A DNA stretch of 26,891 nt from Dipylidium caninum. Its lineage: Eukaryota; Platyhelminthes; Cestoda; Cyclophyllidea; Dipylidiidae. Where the stretch lies: contig QEYB01000413.1 of NCBI GenBank assembly GCA_017562135.1, forward strand, positions 1-26,891, given 5' to 3'. Below the pieces are notes generated by a model. It was not told where the DNA came from. It did not search any database and worked only from the letters and a program-made list of their open reading frames with translations. Below, piece after piece: positions 1 through 12,725 of this stretch. Within the stretch, counting starts at the first letter, position 1. Each line of letters starts with the position of its first letter. The translations under genes were made by a program, and so were the position numbers.

Positions 1-1479
1 CGTTTCTAAAAGAACATAACTGGCACACCTACTAGAAGTGCACTTAAATTAACACATTGCCAATGCTTCATAAGTGGCGTGTTGAAATCTGTCGCCACCC
101 CGCAATGCGTATCAGAATAAACACTATAGTAATCTATGAGTAATTAGTTTAGAATCATCGTAACGAATTTATTAACGCACAAGTAGGATGGAGTACTATG
201 GTTGCAATCTCAGGAAGCACCTAAGATAGTTGTATTACCGTCCTCGGGAGAGTTTCTTTGTTCTCTATGAGGTTGAATTGGCTAAACAGACAGTAAATCC
301 GAAATCGAATTGTTAATATTTAGTTAGATCTTTGCATAGTGAGTTGGATGAAAATGGAATGGTTATGAGCACTGTTAGAGGATATAAATCGAAAAAACAA
401 GCCATGCTTTAAGAAAAGTCATTGACGACCAAACATTTCGAGTGATTCACTTTTCGGGATGGAAGCATATCAGAAAGTTAGCATGGTTTACACAAACGCG
501 AAGTACCATTAAGAAAGCCCACGTCTTTTCCCTTAGTTATTGAAGTAATTAGGTCTAATGCTATCCACATTCTTCTGTAGCAAGCATGTTAACACAGATT
601 ACGAAAACATATTACTTTATTTTGGATTACTAGGACGGCAGTTGAGTTCGCTCAGAGCACTTCCCTCGTGCAGCTAAACATTAATATCAATTTTTTTGTG
701 TTGGCATTGATTTCGGCGATTTTAAAAGGATAAATTGATCTAAAATTAATCATGTTAAGCCCCTTGGAATAGAGTTTCTCTAATTGCTTTCCTTCAAATT
801 TTTCTCCGAAAATTATAAACTATTTTCGTATAAGTCGATAATACCACAAAGATATCGCTTAGGGAGCGGTGTGTATGAGAGAGAGAGTGGTGAGTAAATC
901 TATATACGACCGCATAATATTCTAAGTCGTCTCTCTCGAAACCGCGTGAGTGCTTTAATACGTTACATAAATATATTCTGACAGTACAGGTCGTATCCGG
1001 TGTATTATGCCTTATGTGTGTCATAGACGGCGTCACTTCCTTATATATTAATAACAGTATCAATCGATACGGAACTCGGTGATTCTGAACTCGCTGTTTT
1101 ACCTCTCCATGTAAACTGCAGCCAGACTCAGTGTCTCTTCAGGCACAGTTCTTGCGTTTTTATGCATTTCTGAGTCTTTTTTAGCAACGGTAACATTCGT
1201 GACATGTAGAGATATAATATTTCCTTTAACGACTATGTGTAGGTTTCTCGTTAATCCTCCGCGGTGATTTCGCTCTCCCTGTTCGCACTATAGTTCGCCC
1301 TATTCAGCCCACGTGTTCAAATATACCTCTTCCAGCTCTTTCCCTGACCATCCTGGAAATCTCAACCAATCTATCTTTCACCACTTATCCACTATTCTCT
1401 CTCACAACCTGTGTGGCGTTCTTAAACACACTCCATCTGACAATTGAGCCCTGATGACTATATTCGAAATTCTGTATAT
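1..1479. other. 3' flank of the unit A gene, non-coding and poorly matching B and C beyond about 870
   Basis: Positions 1-870 follow unit B with scattered indels. From about 870 to 1560 the match drops sharply, keeping only short anchors such as acgaccgcaata-like and cacagttct-like segments. No gene is supported. Confidence 0.6.
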
Positions 1480-3463
1480 ATAATTACGTATTAGTGACAG
1501 CCTCTTTATCCTTGATTTGTGTGAATCTCGCTCATCTCAAATGCTAGGATGGGGATCTTCATGATACGTTAAGGTTCGACGGGTCTTCCTGTGCTGAAAT
1601 GTTAAATGATCTAGTGTGGATTTGAGTAGTTTTCGACAGATGCGGGCAGTAGATTGCACCTGACTCGAGCAATCCCGATGTGATCGAGAAGACTCGGACC
1701 TGCCAGCTACTCGGAAACAAAAAGAATATGTCTTAAAGAAGCTTCATCTCTCCAGTGGTGTAATTGCTGGCGATGTCACTACTACTTCACCTTGAATTGC
1801 CGTAATACATCCCTGCTTGCGTGCGTATTAAAGGCTTCGTATACGTGTCTTCTCGATCTTGAACGCGTTGAATTGACGATGTGAGTTCGAAGTATTTCGG
1901 AAGATGTGCAGATACGAATGTACACTGAACTCGAACAATCCGAATTTGTGTCGAGGAAGCTACGGAGTTCCAGCTATCTCTCACCCGTAGTTCTATGGCG
2001 CGTTCCGTGCGATCTGTACCTATCTCACCTGAATGCTTCTAGTCAGCCCGTTCTCGTAGAGTAGCTTTCGAAGAAAGTTAGTGTCGCGAATTGTGGTTGA
2101 ATATCCGATGTGGGATTAAGTTATTTTCGGAAGAATGTGACATAGATGCACCTGAACTCGAACAATCCGATGTGATCGAGAAGCTCGGGACGCCAGCTAC
2201 TCGAGATAATCAAGGTAGTATGGTGGTTGTTGGCGATGTCACACTATCTTCACCTGAATGCGTGCAGTTCTGGTGCAGAGAGTAGCTTCTGAAGAAAGTA
2301 GTGTCGCGAGATTGAGGGGATTGAAATGATCCGATGTGGTTGAAGTATTTCGGAAGATGTGGCAGTAAGATGCACCCTGAACTCGAACAATCCGATGTGA
2401 TCGAGGAAGACTCGGATGCCAGCTACTCGAGAATATCAGGTAGTATGGTGGTTTTGGCGATGTCACACTATCTTCACCTGAATGCGTGCAGTCTGTTGCA
2501 GAACAGAAGTAGCTTCTGAAGAAGTAGTGTCGCGATTGAGGTTGAATGATCCGATTGTGGTTGAAAGTATTTCGGGAAGATGTGGAGTAGATGCACCCGA
2601 AACAATTCGCAACAATACCGATGTGATCGAGAACGACTCGGACTTGCCAGCCTAATCGAGAATATCTACGCTGCTCAGAATGCGTGCAGTCTGTTGCCAG
2701 ACGAAGTAGCTTCTGAAGGAAGATGTCGCTCGTTGCATGCGTAATCCCGTATAAGTAGGATAGGCAGTGATGCAGACTGAGCGAACTTCGAACAAATCCG
2801 ATGTGAATGAAATTCGTATTGGGGAGGCGAGCGTAACTGAGATCATCGATATTGTTTATTATGGTGGTTGCTGGCGATGTCACACTATCTTCAACCTGAA
2901 TGCGTGCAGTCTGTTGCAAGACGAAGTAGCTTCACTGAAGAAGTAGTGTCGCGAATTGAGGTTGAATGACCACGAATGTGGTTGAAGTATTTTCGGAAGA
3001 TGTGACAGTAGTTCACCTGAACTCCAACAATCCGTTATGTCGAGGAAGACTCCGATCTGCCAGCTTACTCGAGATGTCAAGTGCATGGCGGTTGTTTTCG
3101 TGATAAATGGCCACTATTTTTCACCGAAAATTTGTGCTCTCCGTTGCAGGCCGAAGTAACTTCCGACATTGCGTTGTCGCAGTTTGAATTCATGCTATTT
3201 AGTGTACTCTCACGACTAACCCCACTGGACTCTGCGTATGAATCTGATGAACGGGACGATTCATCTGTCTCCATTGTCATGCTGACTTTGTCACTGGTAG
3301 GAATCTCAGGTGACGAAGCAATTTCGACAGAAGTGGCTGTACTGGGAAACAACTTCTCTTCCGATGCATCTCTACTCACCGTCGCGTCTTTCACATTCAC
3401 TCTTGCTCCGATAGAATTTCCCAGTAAGAGGGCAAAAAGAAGCAACGCCAGTTGTAGTTTCAT
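1480..3463 (-). CDS. Same secreted repeat-protein gene, unit A copy (N-terminal part clean, repeat part riddled with indels)
   Basis: The start codon at 3463 and the first roughly 100 codons match the unit B gene residue for residue: signal peptide, then an acidic Ser-rich segment with motifs such as VSRDASEEKLFPS and SSGVSRESTLNSMNSNC. Left of about 3150 the 219-bp repeats continue for about seven units, but small insertions and deletions break the frame many times per unit. The repeats correspond one to one in order with those of B, so the indels look like uncorrected long-read errors and not genuine decay, though a true pseudogene cannot be excluded. The C-terminal end near 1480-1570 aligns poorly with B, so the stop position is approximate. 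Confidence 0.6.
1620..3160 (-). repeat. Tandem 219-bp coding repeats, unit A gene (about seven units, noisy)
   Basis: The same repeat motifs (gaactcgaacaatccgatgt, gaatgcgtgcagtctgttg and similar) recur about every 220-230 bp, inflated by inserted bases. Part of one unit (about 2580-2870) is scrambled. Confidence 0.8.
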
Positions 3464-3497
3464 GAGTCCCTCGTGACATCCACGATATCCCAGCTGC

Positions 3498-3505
3498 TTA
3501 AATAC
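3498..3505 (-). promoter_or_regulatory. TATA-like box of the unit A gene
   Basis: It is the same gTATTTAAG element at the same distance from the ATG at 3463 as in unit B. The flanking sequence is identical except for one extra A in the adjacent homopolymer. The equivalent promoter of unit C lies beyond the window. Confidence 0.5.
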
Positions 3506-5454
3506 TCTATTCACAAAAAAAATATAATCATTGAATTTCCAGGTCATGACCAATAAACCATCGGCGCCCCAATTTAGTGCCAACGATTCATTTTTGAACG
3601 CCTGTGTGAAAGTTTCGCAAATCGACTCTCTTATTGCGCGCCAGTTATTATTAACTGCAATGTCAGCAGGGATGCTGAAGGCAAGAGCATTCCATAATTC
3701 TAAGAAACAGGGTGTGGGGAATGGAGTAGGATAGGTGGCTCTTACCTCACACTAGATCTATCCAAAACAGCAAAAATGTGATTGTCGTAGTCAAGATATG
3801 CGTGTTCGTACGCCAGAAGTGTTTTTGAAAAAGTGTGACTTCAACACAGTAAATAGATTTATAATTTGTGCAATTCAGTGAGTGCGGATGCTCACTTACC
3901 GAGTCCTACCCATCAGCCTTCCTCACGATTCGAATTACGGGTGTTTCGACAGTTGAAATACTAATTCGCTACATGTTAACAGGTGGCCGTGGTTACTTGC
4001 ACGGGTCGAAACATGAGGTTCAACATGTCACATTAACCTAACGAATGAAATCCAGCAAGGTCCTCTGCAACTTCGAGACACATTCTATGCTTTCGCAGTA
4101 TATACCAGACACTATTGTAACTGTATATTAGTATTTACTTGACCACTAATAATGAATGTGCTGCTTCTTTTTCACAACACGTTGTCACGCCGCCTGAATT
4201 CTTCTTACTTCTGTATATTGAAGAGGCAAGTAGTTATTCCTATGTACTCAAGCGAAAGAACTGAGTGTCCCTATTTTCAATTTTAGCCTTAAATTGTGGA
4301 GCATTCCTTTGAGTGGCAAAACGTTTCGTCACGAGGAACTTGTTCCACTGCCATGGTAACTAACAACCATGCACATAGAAGCAATATAGTTTCTCGGAAT
4401 TGCGTTCAATTTAAAATCGAGCGCAACGTAAGACCATCACGCCGTGGAATTTACGCCACACTGCACGAATCGCCAAGATCCTTCTGCAACTTATGATTTT
4501 TGGTATTTAGTTGCTTCAACGCCCATTAAGCAGCCATGCGTGAATAGCGTATGTCTAGCTGTATTTTGACTTCTATTCCAGAATCCGTGTACTTGTAAAG
4601 ATACGTGTTAAGTAAGGCGAAACGTACATTTAAGAGTTGTCAGATAGGATTCGGCTCATAATTAAAATGTGTTCTTGGAACGTCGAGGTAATATTATGTA
4701 TTGCGCAAGGAAGATCGGTTAATTATCTATTCATACACGTGCGATGTCATTTGAACTTGGCCAGCCTCACACAACCCACATGGAATGTTCAAATTCAAAC
4801 TCTGTTAACTACGGAAAGGGAGGTTCAATTACCTCTAATGGATTAGCCTATCTAAACCGTCAATAGACAAACAATGACTCTTTAGTCAAACTGTGTATGA
4901 TTGACTAGACGCACTGGGAAACATTAACACAAGTCGATGCCATTTACACCATGAGGTAAATAGTGAAATCGGAAAACGTGTGAATGATGGAAATGACGGC
5001 TAACACCTCGTCAAATGGTTGTTGATGCCATTTCCGACTACACCCAAAATGCGGTCCTGGAGAATGTTTTCATTGCGCAAGTTCTCTTCATCAAAGTTAT
5101 TGTAGTTACACGAACATTGGAAGACAATGGAGGCATTTTGCACACAAATTGCCTTCCCTATACGTCAATAATTTGGAATGCGTAATACCTCCTGTTAATG
5201 GCAACTTGATCTTCACGTAGCTTCTGCAACTTGGGCCCCGAATAAAAAGCATCCATGAATAAACGTTTTTAAATGCCCGCCATCAGCATTTTACCTAAAA
5301 GAGTGAATTTTTTTTACTGTAGTTTCCTAAAACTTCACTTTTGAGTCTAAATGTTGCTGGAATTGTTTTGATTGTAGGTCTACCAGTTCCTCAGGCTGGT
5401 GGGGAAGGTAAACAGAGAGTGGTTTATAGAAGATTATGTGCACATTAGACAACT

Positions 5455-5470
5455 AAAACCACCTGGTTTT
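5455..5470. repeat. 16-bp inverted repeat aaaacca-cc-tggtttt, unit A
   Basis: Seven-base arms surround two bases. It also occurs at 16598-16613 in unit B. It is short enough to occur by chance. Confidence 0.5.
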
Positions 5471-6060
5471 CCCGATGTATGTGGCAGTGAATCAATCGAA
5501 ATCCCTGAATTCTAGGTCGCCTAGTTCCTAACGAATAGGGGCATTTATAAACTGTTATCAACGTTTCCTCCTCCGTTAATCTGTGCTGGAAGCACTTTAT
5601 GTGTCCATGAAGTTGTAGTCAAATTAAAAACTATCTCTGTTTTCACCAACTGAATTTCTGTAATGTGTTAGACTTCCATTTGAATTTTCATTATTTCTAG
5701 TGTCAACACTAAAATAAACTCTTTAGAACAATGTCTTTCCTTTATTTTGACTTAAACTGGTCACTTTAAAGCTCACTTAAGATTGTTACACTCATCTTTT
5801 CTCATTTTTATACTTACCAACTTAACTATCATAAGCCACTTTTCTGAATAAAGTTATTGCCCATCAATTTATAAAAACCAGTAAATTCATATTAGCTCCA
5901 TTTTCCGGGTTGGCGTTACATTACTTCGAAGAAGTTGGTGCGCATAAATAGTTATTGGTACGAAGAGGAGTTTCAGTAAATTGGCTGAACTTATGGCGAG
6001 AGGGACGTGGGAAGGAATAAAAGATTTATAATCCGTAGATGATCTTTCAGATGGGTGTTT

Positions 6061-6077
6061 CTCGGTGGTCCACCGAG
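6061..6077. repeat. 17-bp inverted repeat ctcggtgg-t-ccaccgag, unit A
   Basis: It is the same dyad as at 17202-17218, with identical arms. One T is missing just left of it compared with unit B. Confidence 0.7.
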
Positions 6078-6398
6078 TTTCTTGGGACTAGTTTAGGTAA
6101 TTTGATAGCGCTCGAGCCGATCGTTGTGGTTTTAGATGGGCAAGTTGATTTCCCGTTATTTTCATCACCATTTGCGCAGCATACGTTTTAGGTACTACGC
6201 AACCTGCACCTGTATCCGCGTTGGATGCTCGAGTTCCGGCGCATTCAAGTAAGTTCTTAGCATTAAAGTTGGTGCTTATCATTTAAGTTTTTATATCTTT
6301 TGATGTTTTTGCACGGTATACACCATCTGCACCGTCTGTGGATGGGTCAGACTTACAAAATGAGCCGAATGTGCCCGTTATCGAGATTGCTGTTTCAT

Positions 6399-6417
6399 TT
6401 GTTCGAAGCTTGAACAA
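6399..6417. repeat. Shortened form of the 26-bp palindrome in unit A spacer
   Basis: It lacks seven bases (caagctt) of the left arm present at 17540-17565, leaving a hairpin with seven-base arms (ttgttc-a... pairing with ...t-gaacaa) around a short centre. Confidence 0.75.
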
Positions 6418-9400
6418 TTGCTCCTTATATTGATAGTTTATGTAGAGTCAACTCATTCTTGCATGGGAGTCTGTATTGACTACTGCGAATGTAGAAGATT
6501 CAAGTCTGGAATCACTTTACGCAACTAAATGTTTCAAAATTGGTGCCAATAATCGCATTTCTCATAACATTTTCTCTCTCATACGTGCTGAAAGAGATTG
6601 TTGGGCTCCTTATAACTCCGAAGCTTGAAGGGTAGCCGAATTTCTCCACATTACTCTGATAATATTACTGGGTTGCTAAAAAATAAGTCCGAAGATTTGA
6701 GATGCAGAATTTGTTTTGAAGTTAGTGTAACAGTCAGAACGTACTACACATTAAAGGAATAGTATGCCATTCCTCTACCAAAGAGGATGGTAAAATTGGC
6801 TTCTTCATGTATAGCGCACGGTCGCATGTGATCAAAACATGCTCGCTCATTTGTGGTCATTGACTGCTTCCTTTATTTGAATGCACTCATTTCAAAAGCA
6901 TATAATCCTATCAACAAATGGAAGCCTCGATGGCTTTTCACAATGAGTTGACAGCTAACTCTGTAGTCATATTGGCAAATGTAATTCTGTCGGTAAAATA
7001 TGTTCCTCTGAATTTATTTTACTTAACCTCACGACCTCAGCTCCATCTTGACTACTTTTTGTTCCATCGTTGCTCATTAGGAAAATAACATTGTAACTGC
7101 TATACCTTTGATAGGTAAACGTTTTTCTGGAGCCTCAGATGTAAGATAAATGGTTCAAAGCTAAGTTTAACAACTATTTCCTCAACATTAATTGATTATT
7201 TTTTGACGAATACTAGTAAATCTGTTGAAGTTACGCTTTCAAAGTAAAATGTTCCCGTCTAAAGGCAAACCAACGTACCCTCGTATAGAAGCAAACAAGT
7301 AACCCAATAATCTAGTCAGCTTGATATGTGAACAGGCTCAGTGGCTCTGTTCTTCAAGCTATATACTCTTGGAAATTTAGTCATTATGTTTGACTGGGCA
7401 TGTGGTAGACCTCATTTATCACCTCGTTCTCCATCATTATCATAAGTCAGTGAAAGTTACGTATATAATGAAATGTTATAATCGGAGGTATGACAATCGT
7501 GCCAACCTAAGCAGAAATATCAGCTCGCTGTGTTTTGCTGTAACACACTTTTAGCTTAAAACATTTGAACGTCTATAAAAATGACGAACCTACTCTGAAA
7601 ATCTCTACACTGTGGGAAATATTTGCTTCTTAATTTGACAAGTCGTTGACTACTGCTGGTGGTTTTCTCGTGAACTACGAAAACCCAGTCTGCTGATCAC
7701 ATTTTTTGTATTATTAACAATGGATGTAGTGGTAAAAGAGGTGTAAAGTGTGTTAGTAGTTAAACTATAGTAACAATTTAGGCTTGATGTTTTGATTCGA
7801 TAGCAAGTGTAGCCGTAAAGGAACCAAAAGTTAAAATTTACTCTATTCTTGTAGCCATTTATCTGCGTAAATTTCACGCTAATTTATTGATGACGGCGGG
7901 CTGACCTCCGAACTTAAGCGATGTATAGATGCCGTTGATATTTTAGGTGGAGCTAAATTTCTTTTGACTTGAAAGTCCCTGGGTGATTACAGATATACTC
8001 TCGAGTTCAATAAATTATGAGGAGGGAGATAGTCAAAGTGCGATACCAGGGGGTTAGGTGATCTGGTTCAATGAAATCACGCTCCATTATTCCCACGTAC
8101 AATTTATAAGTGAATTTGTACTAATTAGCAGCTTGCTTCACACAGTTCACTAAACAATTACGTGAGTTCAGTTATAAGCAGTGAGTTTCAGTAATATCAC
8201 ATCGGGCTAAATAATAACTGTGTTTAAGATGATCGCCATTTGTGACAGGAATTGTGTTGACGTTGTATGGAGGCGATTTTTGATATTGCTGTTTTTTGCG
8301 TCCCCACCATGGGATAGCGGGGCAATCGTTCGTTTAGTTTCATAATAGGATGATCTAGAATAGTATATGCTTTCAAAGCAAACGGTAACACTTAAAGTAC
8401 TTGTGATAAGCAAATGATCCCCACCACTGAGTTATCTATTAGGTTTGCAATAAATGCCAAATAAGTTGGTGAAATTTTCAGACGGTAGACTTTGACAGAG
8501 AGGGTAATTAAACGAGATTCACGCGATTCATGCTGTTGGGTATGTCAACCTGATTTTCTGATTGTGTTGCATTTGGCAGTTTGCATAACGAAGTTGTGAG
8601 TAATTAAGCGCCTTAAACTTTGATTGACTCAGTGGAGTGAGGCTGGTTTTAGAAGTTATAAGGATGTAAGTACAGTAGGGTTTGTCTCAGCAAAGGTGTA
8701 TTTTTGGAGATATGGTGTAGGCGTTCAATGAACTCGGACAATGGCCATATTTATTCTTCAACTCTTTCACCTCGTCTCCAAACAAGAATTTCAACATAAA
8801 GGCTCATTCAGTTGCTCAATGATTTGAGATGTAATTGTGTTTTTAGGATAAGGCGGACACAGTAAATGATTATTATTTAAGATTCATTTATCTCGGCGAG
8901 AGCCCAAAAATTTTCTGTTTACAGGCTTTCTATTGGGGCATCGTAATTAACGTTCCAATTAATTTGTCGGAACCGCTTTAGTTACCTTACACAACACTAT
9001 GCCGTTAAGGGAACCTGCATTCCCAAACCTTTAATGTCCATTCAATACCAACAGACCTACAGTTTTAAGACTCGGCGTAAGAGGTAGGACTAACCACAGT
9101 TCTTTATTTCATTTTCGATTTAATTCCTTTTCATTTGAGGTAAATAAAGTCGGTTATGAAAGTGAGCATTCATTAAGTTTAACAGTTGAAGACATATTAA
9201 AACCACCAAGAAATACTGCTTTGGTGAGACGACAATTTCTAGTTGTTCACATGCATATGCAGTTTAACTTTCGACATCCTTTATTAAATTACTATAAGTC
9301 CTCATTTAAAAATTTTCACCACCTCAAAACCCACGTTTGAGAAAGTAAAAGCATTACGACAAATAAAATATGAAATCAAGTAGACAAAGCAGGAAAAGTA

Positions 9401-9753
9401 TTTTCGCAATTGCTGTACGTGTGTCATGAAACCTTAAGTTCCATTATTCCTCAAATTTAGACGAATTGTGAGATTTCATTTTTGTGTCTCATTTTCCTGA
9501 TTTCATACTCATCAACTTCTACTCGACGGCTAGAAAATTAATTTTCAATAACTCAAAGGAGTTGAAATACCTATTTGCTGCGAACGGCAATTTAGAGGAA
9601 TGACATGTCGTTCAAAGCTAAACAATCAGGTTCCTGTTGATTATTATATACATGTCACTGCTCTTACTGATGACCTCGCGGCAAAATGTACTTGTTTTTC
9701 TTACTAATGCACTTTCGACTCAGTGATAGCTATACCCTTTGTCTCCGAATGCA

Positions 9754-9785
9754 CTCGATTTGGGCGAAATAAATCGAGCCCAAAT
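9754..9785. repeat. Overlapping alternative hairpins, unit A
   Basis: ctcgattt (9754-9761) pairs with aaatcgag (9771-9778). Alternatively atttgggc pairs with gcccaaat (9778-9785). The two eight-base stems share bases and exclude each other. Confidence 0.6.
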
Positions 9786-11378
9786 ATACTCGTATGCCTA
9801 CGTTACCTTCTACCTACGGCACCTCGCTTATCTCCCTTCAATTGATTCGTAGCATATACTGAACTGTTTTGCATGATATGTTTCTACATTGCAATGAGTG
9901 CAGTTATTATGGCTACTAAATAGCACATTTTTCCCTTTTTGTAACAAAATCCAAAAATTGTAAATAGTGATGATTTTTGGTCCTTATGAAATCAAATGAA
10001 CAACATCTCTGTGTCTTAATAAAATACGGTACCCACTGCGATTTATCAGCTGTTTGAAATAAACTGGTATGAAAATCAGTAGAATTATGTTCATCATCAT
10101 CAGCAGAGGGATCAAAGCCAGGAGATATAAATCATACACTTGGAAGAATATACCATGTCGACAATGCGCATTCAGTACTAAGATCTTTCCGACCTAAAAC
10201 ATAATCATTCCGTATCTATGTACGCTACACTCATCAAACCCGTTTACAGGGGTAAAATAAGTGCATTTAAGTAGACCTATAATTCCCCTCCCCCTTTAAG
10301 TCCTCTACATAATTTCTATGGATTTTCGTCCACTGGCACTTTATATGAACATTTGTTCTGGGAAATTTTGCAACTGTCAAATCGGGTTTATAACCGCAGC
10401 GTTTATACAATGTCTTGCGTTGTAAACTTCGTCTGCATTTCTATTTACTCTATGTTGGAAAGAAATATTTAACTTTTTACTGTTCAGCACATTTGCCTTA
10501 ATATAAGATGTCAGGGAAAGTTCCAAAACCATTCATTAAATACTTCCGCTGTTAGGGCAAGGAGTTGTAGGTATTCTTTATACCACCGTTTTCCTCCGCA
10601 TTTCCGTGACTTAATTCAACAGTAACTAAGCTGAGAAGTTACCTTGAGGGTATGTATAAATAATGCTTATTTTGCTGATTTTTCTGAAAGCCTCATGTAA
10701 CTGAAAGGAAACAATTATGTATGGTGAGCAGTGTTGAATATATTTCTAAGTTCAAACGGGTGAAAGTACTATTCACTTAACGCCGACACGACTAAGCCGT
10801 GTAAAGTAACAAGCTCATTCCTATATCCTAATTATGAGTATTAGTAAATTATTCCTTATAACTACTTTGTGTTCTGTGTGATAGTATTAGAATAGTGATT
10901 ATAGGGATTTATTTGACGAAATTGACGTAGTTAGCTAATGCTGCTACGGATGAGGTAGCCCCGACCAGGCTTGACATGAATGATCACGTAAACACTCCAA
11001 CTACAATTGATGACTATAGTTTTCTACGTTTCAGCAAAAGTATTACAATAACCATGCGTACAGTTCATATGCTACTTACTGAAGTGCTAGTTACCATTAA
11101 TGAAGATTAATGTATATAATTGAAGTAAGTTTCCGCCACATCTTACACATATTCATCTTCACTAAGGCTCAAAATAGACATTATAAGTAGACGCGGTAAT
11201 AATAAGCGTAGAAGAGACCTCAAAACTGAAAATTTCCTTACGTACTCGCCAAGGGCAAGCAATGCTTTTTAAGCGGAAGCTTGTTTTTCAGTTGCGCTGG
11301 AAGCCGTAAGTCTATTTTGTCACTTATTCGGAATTTCATGCATTTGTTGATGGAATCTGTAGAAACTTTGTGGTTTGT

Positions 11379-12725
11379 CGTTTCTAAAAGAACATAACTG
11401 GCACACCTACTAGAAGTGCACTAAATTAACACATTGCAAGCTTCATAAGTGGCGTGTGAAATCTTGTCGCCACCCGCAATGCGTATCAGAATAACAGCTA
11501 TAGTGAATCTATGAGTAATTAGTTGAATCATCGTAACGAATTTATTACGCACAAGTAGGATGGAGTACTATGGTGCAACTCAGTAAGCACGCTAAGATAG
11601 TTTATTTACCGTCCTCGGAGAGTTTCTTTTGTTCTCTATGAGGGTTGAATTGGCTAAACAGAAGTAAAATCCGAAATCGAATTGTTACATATTTAGTTAT
11701 ATCTTTGCATAGTGAGTGATGAAAATGGGATGGATTATGAGCACTGTAGAGGGATATAAATCGACAAAAACAAAGCCAATGTTTAAGAAAGTCATTGACT
11801 GACCAAACATTTCGAGTTGATCATCACTTTTCGGGATGGAAGCATATCAGAAAGTTACGCATGGTGTTAACAACGCGAGTACCATTAAGAAAGCCTCACG
11901 TCTTTTCCTTAGTTATTGAGTAATTATGTCATAATGACTATCCACATTCTTCTGTAGCAAGCATGTTAACACGACTTACGAAAACATATTACTTATCTTT
12001 TATTACTAGGGAGGCATTGAGTTCGCTCAGAGCACTTCCTCGTGCAGCTAAACTTAAAATCGAATTTTTGTTGTGTGGCATGATTTCGGCATTTTAAAAG
12101 GATAAATTGATCCTAAATTAATCCATGTTAAGCCCCTGGAATAGGAGTTTCTCTAATTGCTTCCTTCAAATTTTTCTCCGAAAATATATAAATATTTTTC
12201 GTACTAGCGTAATACCATAAAGTATCGCTTAGAGGAGCGGGTGTATGAGAGTAATTTATAAATCCTAATCACGACCGCAATATAAATGTTTCTAACCCCT
12301 ATGGAATACGTACAAACATGTTTAAGTACAGATACGATGGGTGTTTCAATGCCTAATGGTTTCCTAAAAAAGTAGGGCGTTTGATTAATAAAGTACACAT
12401 CGTACGGAACGATGTTGTAAGATATGTGGAAACAGTAAATATCATTATGTAAGCAGCAGACAATTCTCCTTCAGCGCACAGTTCTGCGTTTAAGCTTTCA
12501 GTGAGTCTTTTTTTAGCACGGCTAACAAGTGATGTGGTAAAGACATTTCCTTTAAGACTAGGATCGATCAAAATCGGTGACTGCCTCTCTGCCTATCTCG
12601 CCCCCTATTCAGCCACGTGTAATCCACGCTGAAACTGAAATCTCAACCAAATCCAAATCTTACACCACAATCCATATTTCTTACCAAAATTGCACTATAA
12701 CACACACATGAACTCTGTCAAATGT
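11379..12725. other. 3' flank of the unit B gene, non-coding
   Basis: There is no supportable gene. On the minus strand no AATAAA (tttatt on the plus strand) occurs between the stop at 12726 and about 12200. The nearest variant is TATAAA at 12255-12260, so the polyadenylation site is not identified. The 12353-12571 and 12204-12398 open frames are short and featureless. Confidence 0.65.

Larger units (their letters stand above)
1..11378. repeat. Tandem segmental duplication, unit A (about 11.4 kb, left part noisy)
   Basis: The sequence beginning cgtttctaaaagaacataac at position 1 recurs at 11379 and 22529, and everything after it follows in the same order, so the window is a head-to-tail array. 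Unit A holds a 3' flank, one minus-strand gene and a long spacer. Measured between gene start codons, A to B is 11152 bp, close to the B to C distance of 11150 bp. The apparent 11378-bp length of A comes from extra bases scattered through its first 3.1 kb. From about 3150 rightward A matches B almost perfectly, with single-base differences mostly in homopolymers. Confidence 0.95.
3510..11378. other. Spacer of unit A, no supportable gene
   Basis: This stretch of about 7.9 kb is AT-rich with stops in all frames. Open frames are at most about 75 codons and show no signal peptide, domain or repeat that I recognise. I saw no tRNA-like or rRNA-like segment and no long terminal repeats. It contains a few short palindromes listed separately. 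Because it is almost identical to the unit B spacer, conservation gives no information on function. Confidence 0.7.

Noticed and set aside
881..890. Short GA run (gagagagag) in unit A absent from B
   Set aside because: It lies in low-quality, poorly aligned sequence and is too short to call a microsatellite.
794..1063. Minus-strand frame of 89 codons at the noisy left end
   Set aside because: It is not present in units B or C and lies in low-quality sequence.
6668..6700. gggttgctaaaaaataagtc, faintly like a mariner-type terminal repeat
   Set aside because: No matching inverted end, no flanking TA duplication pattern and no transposase-like frame were found nearby.
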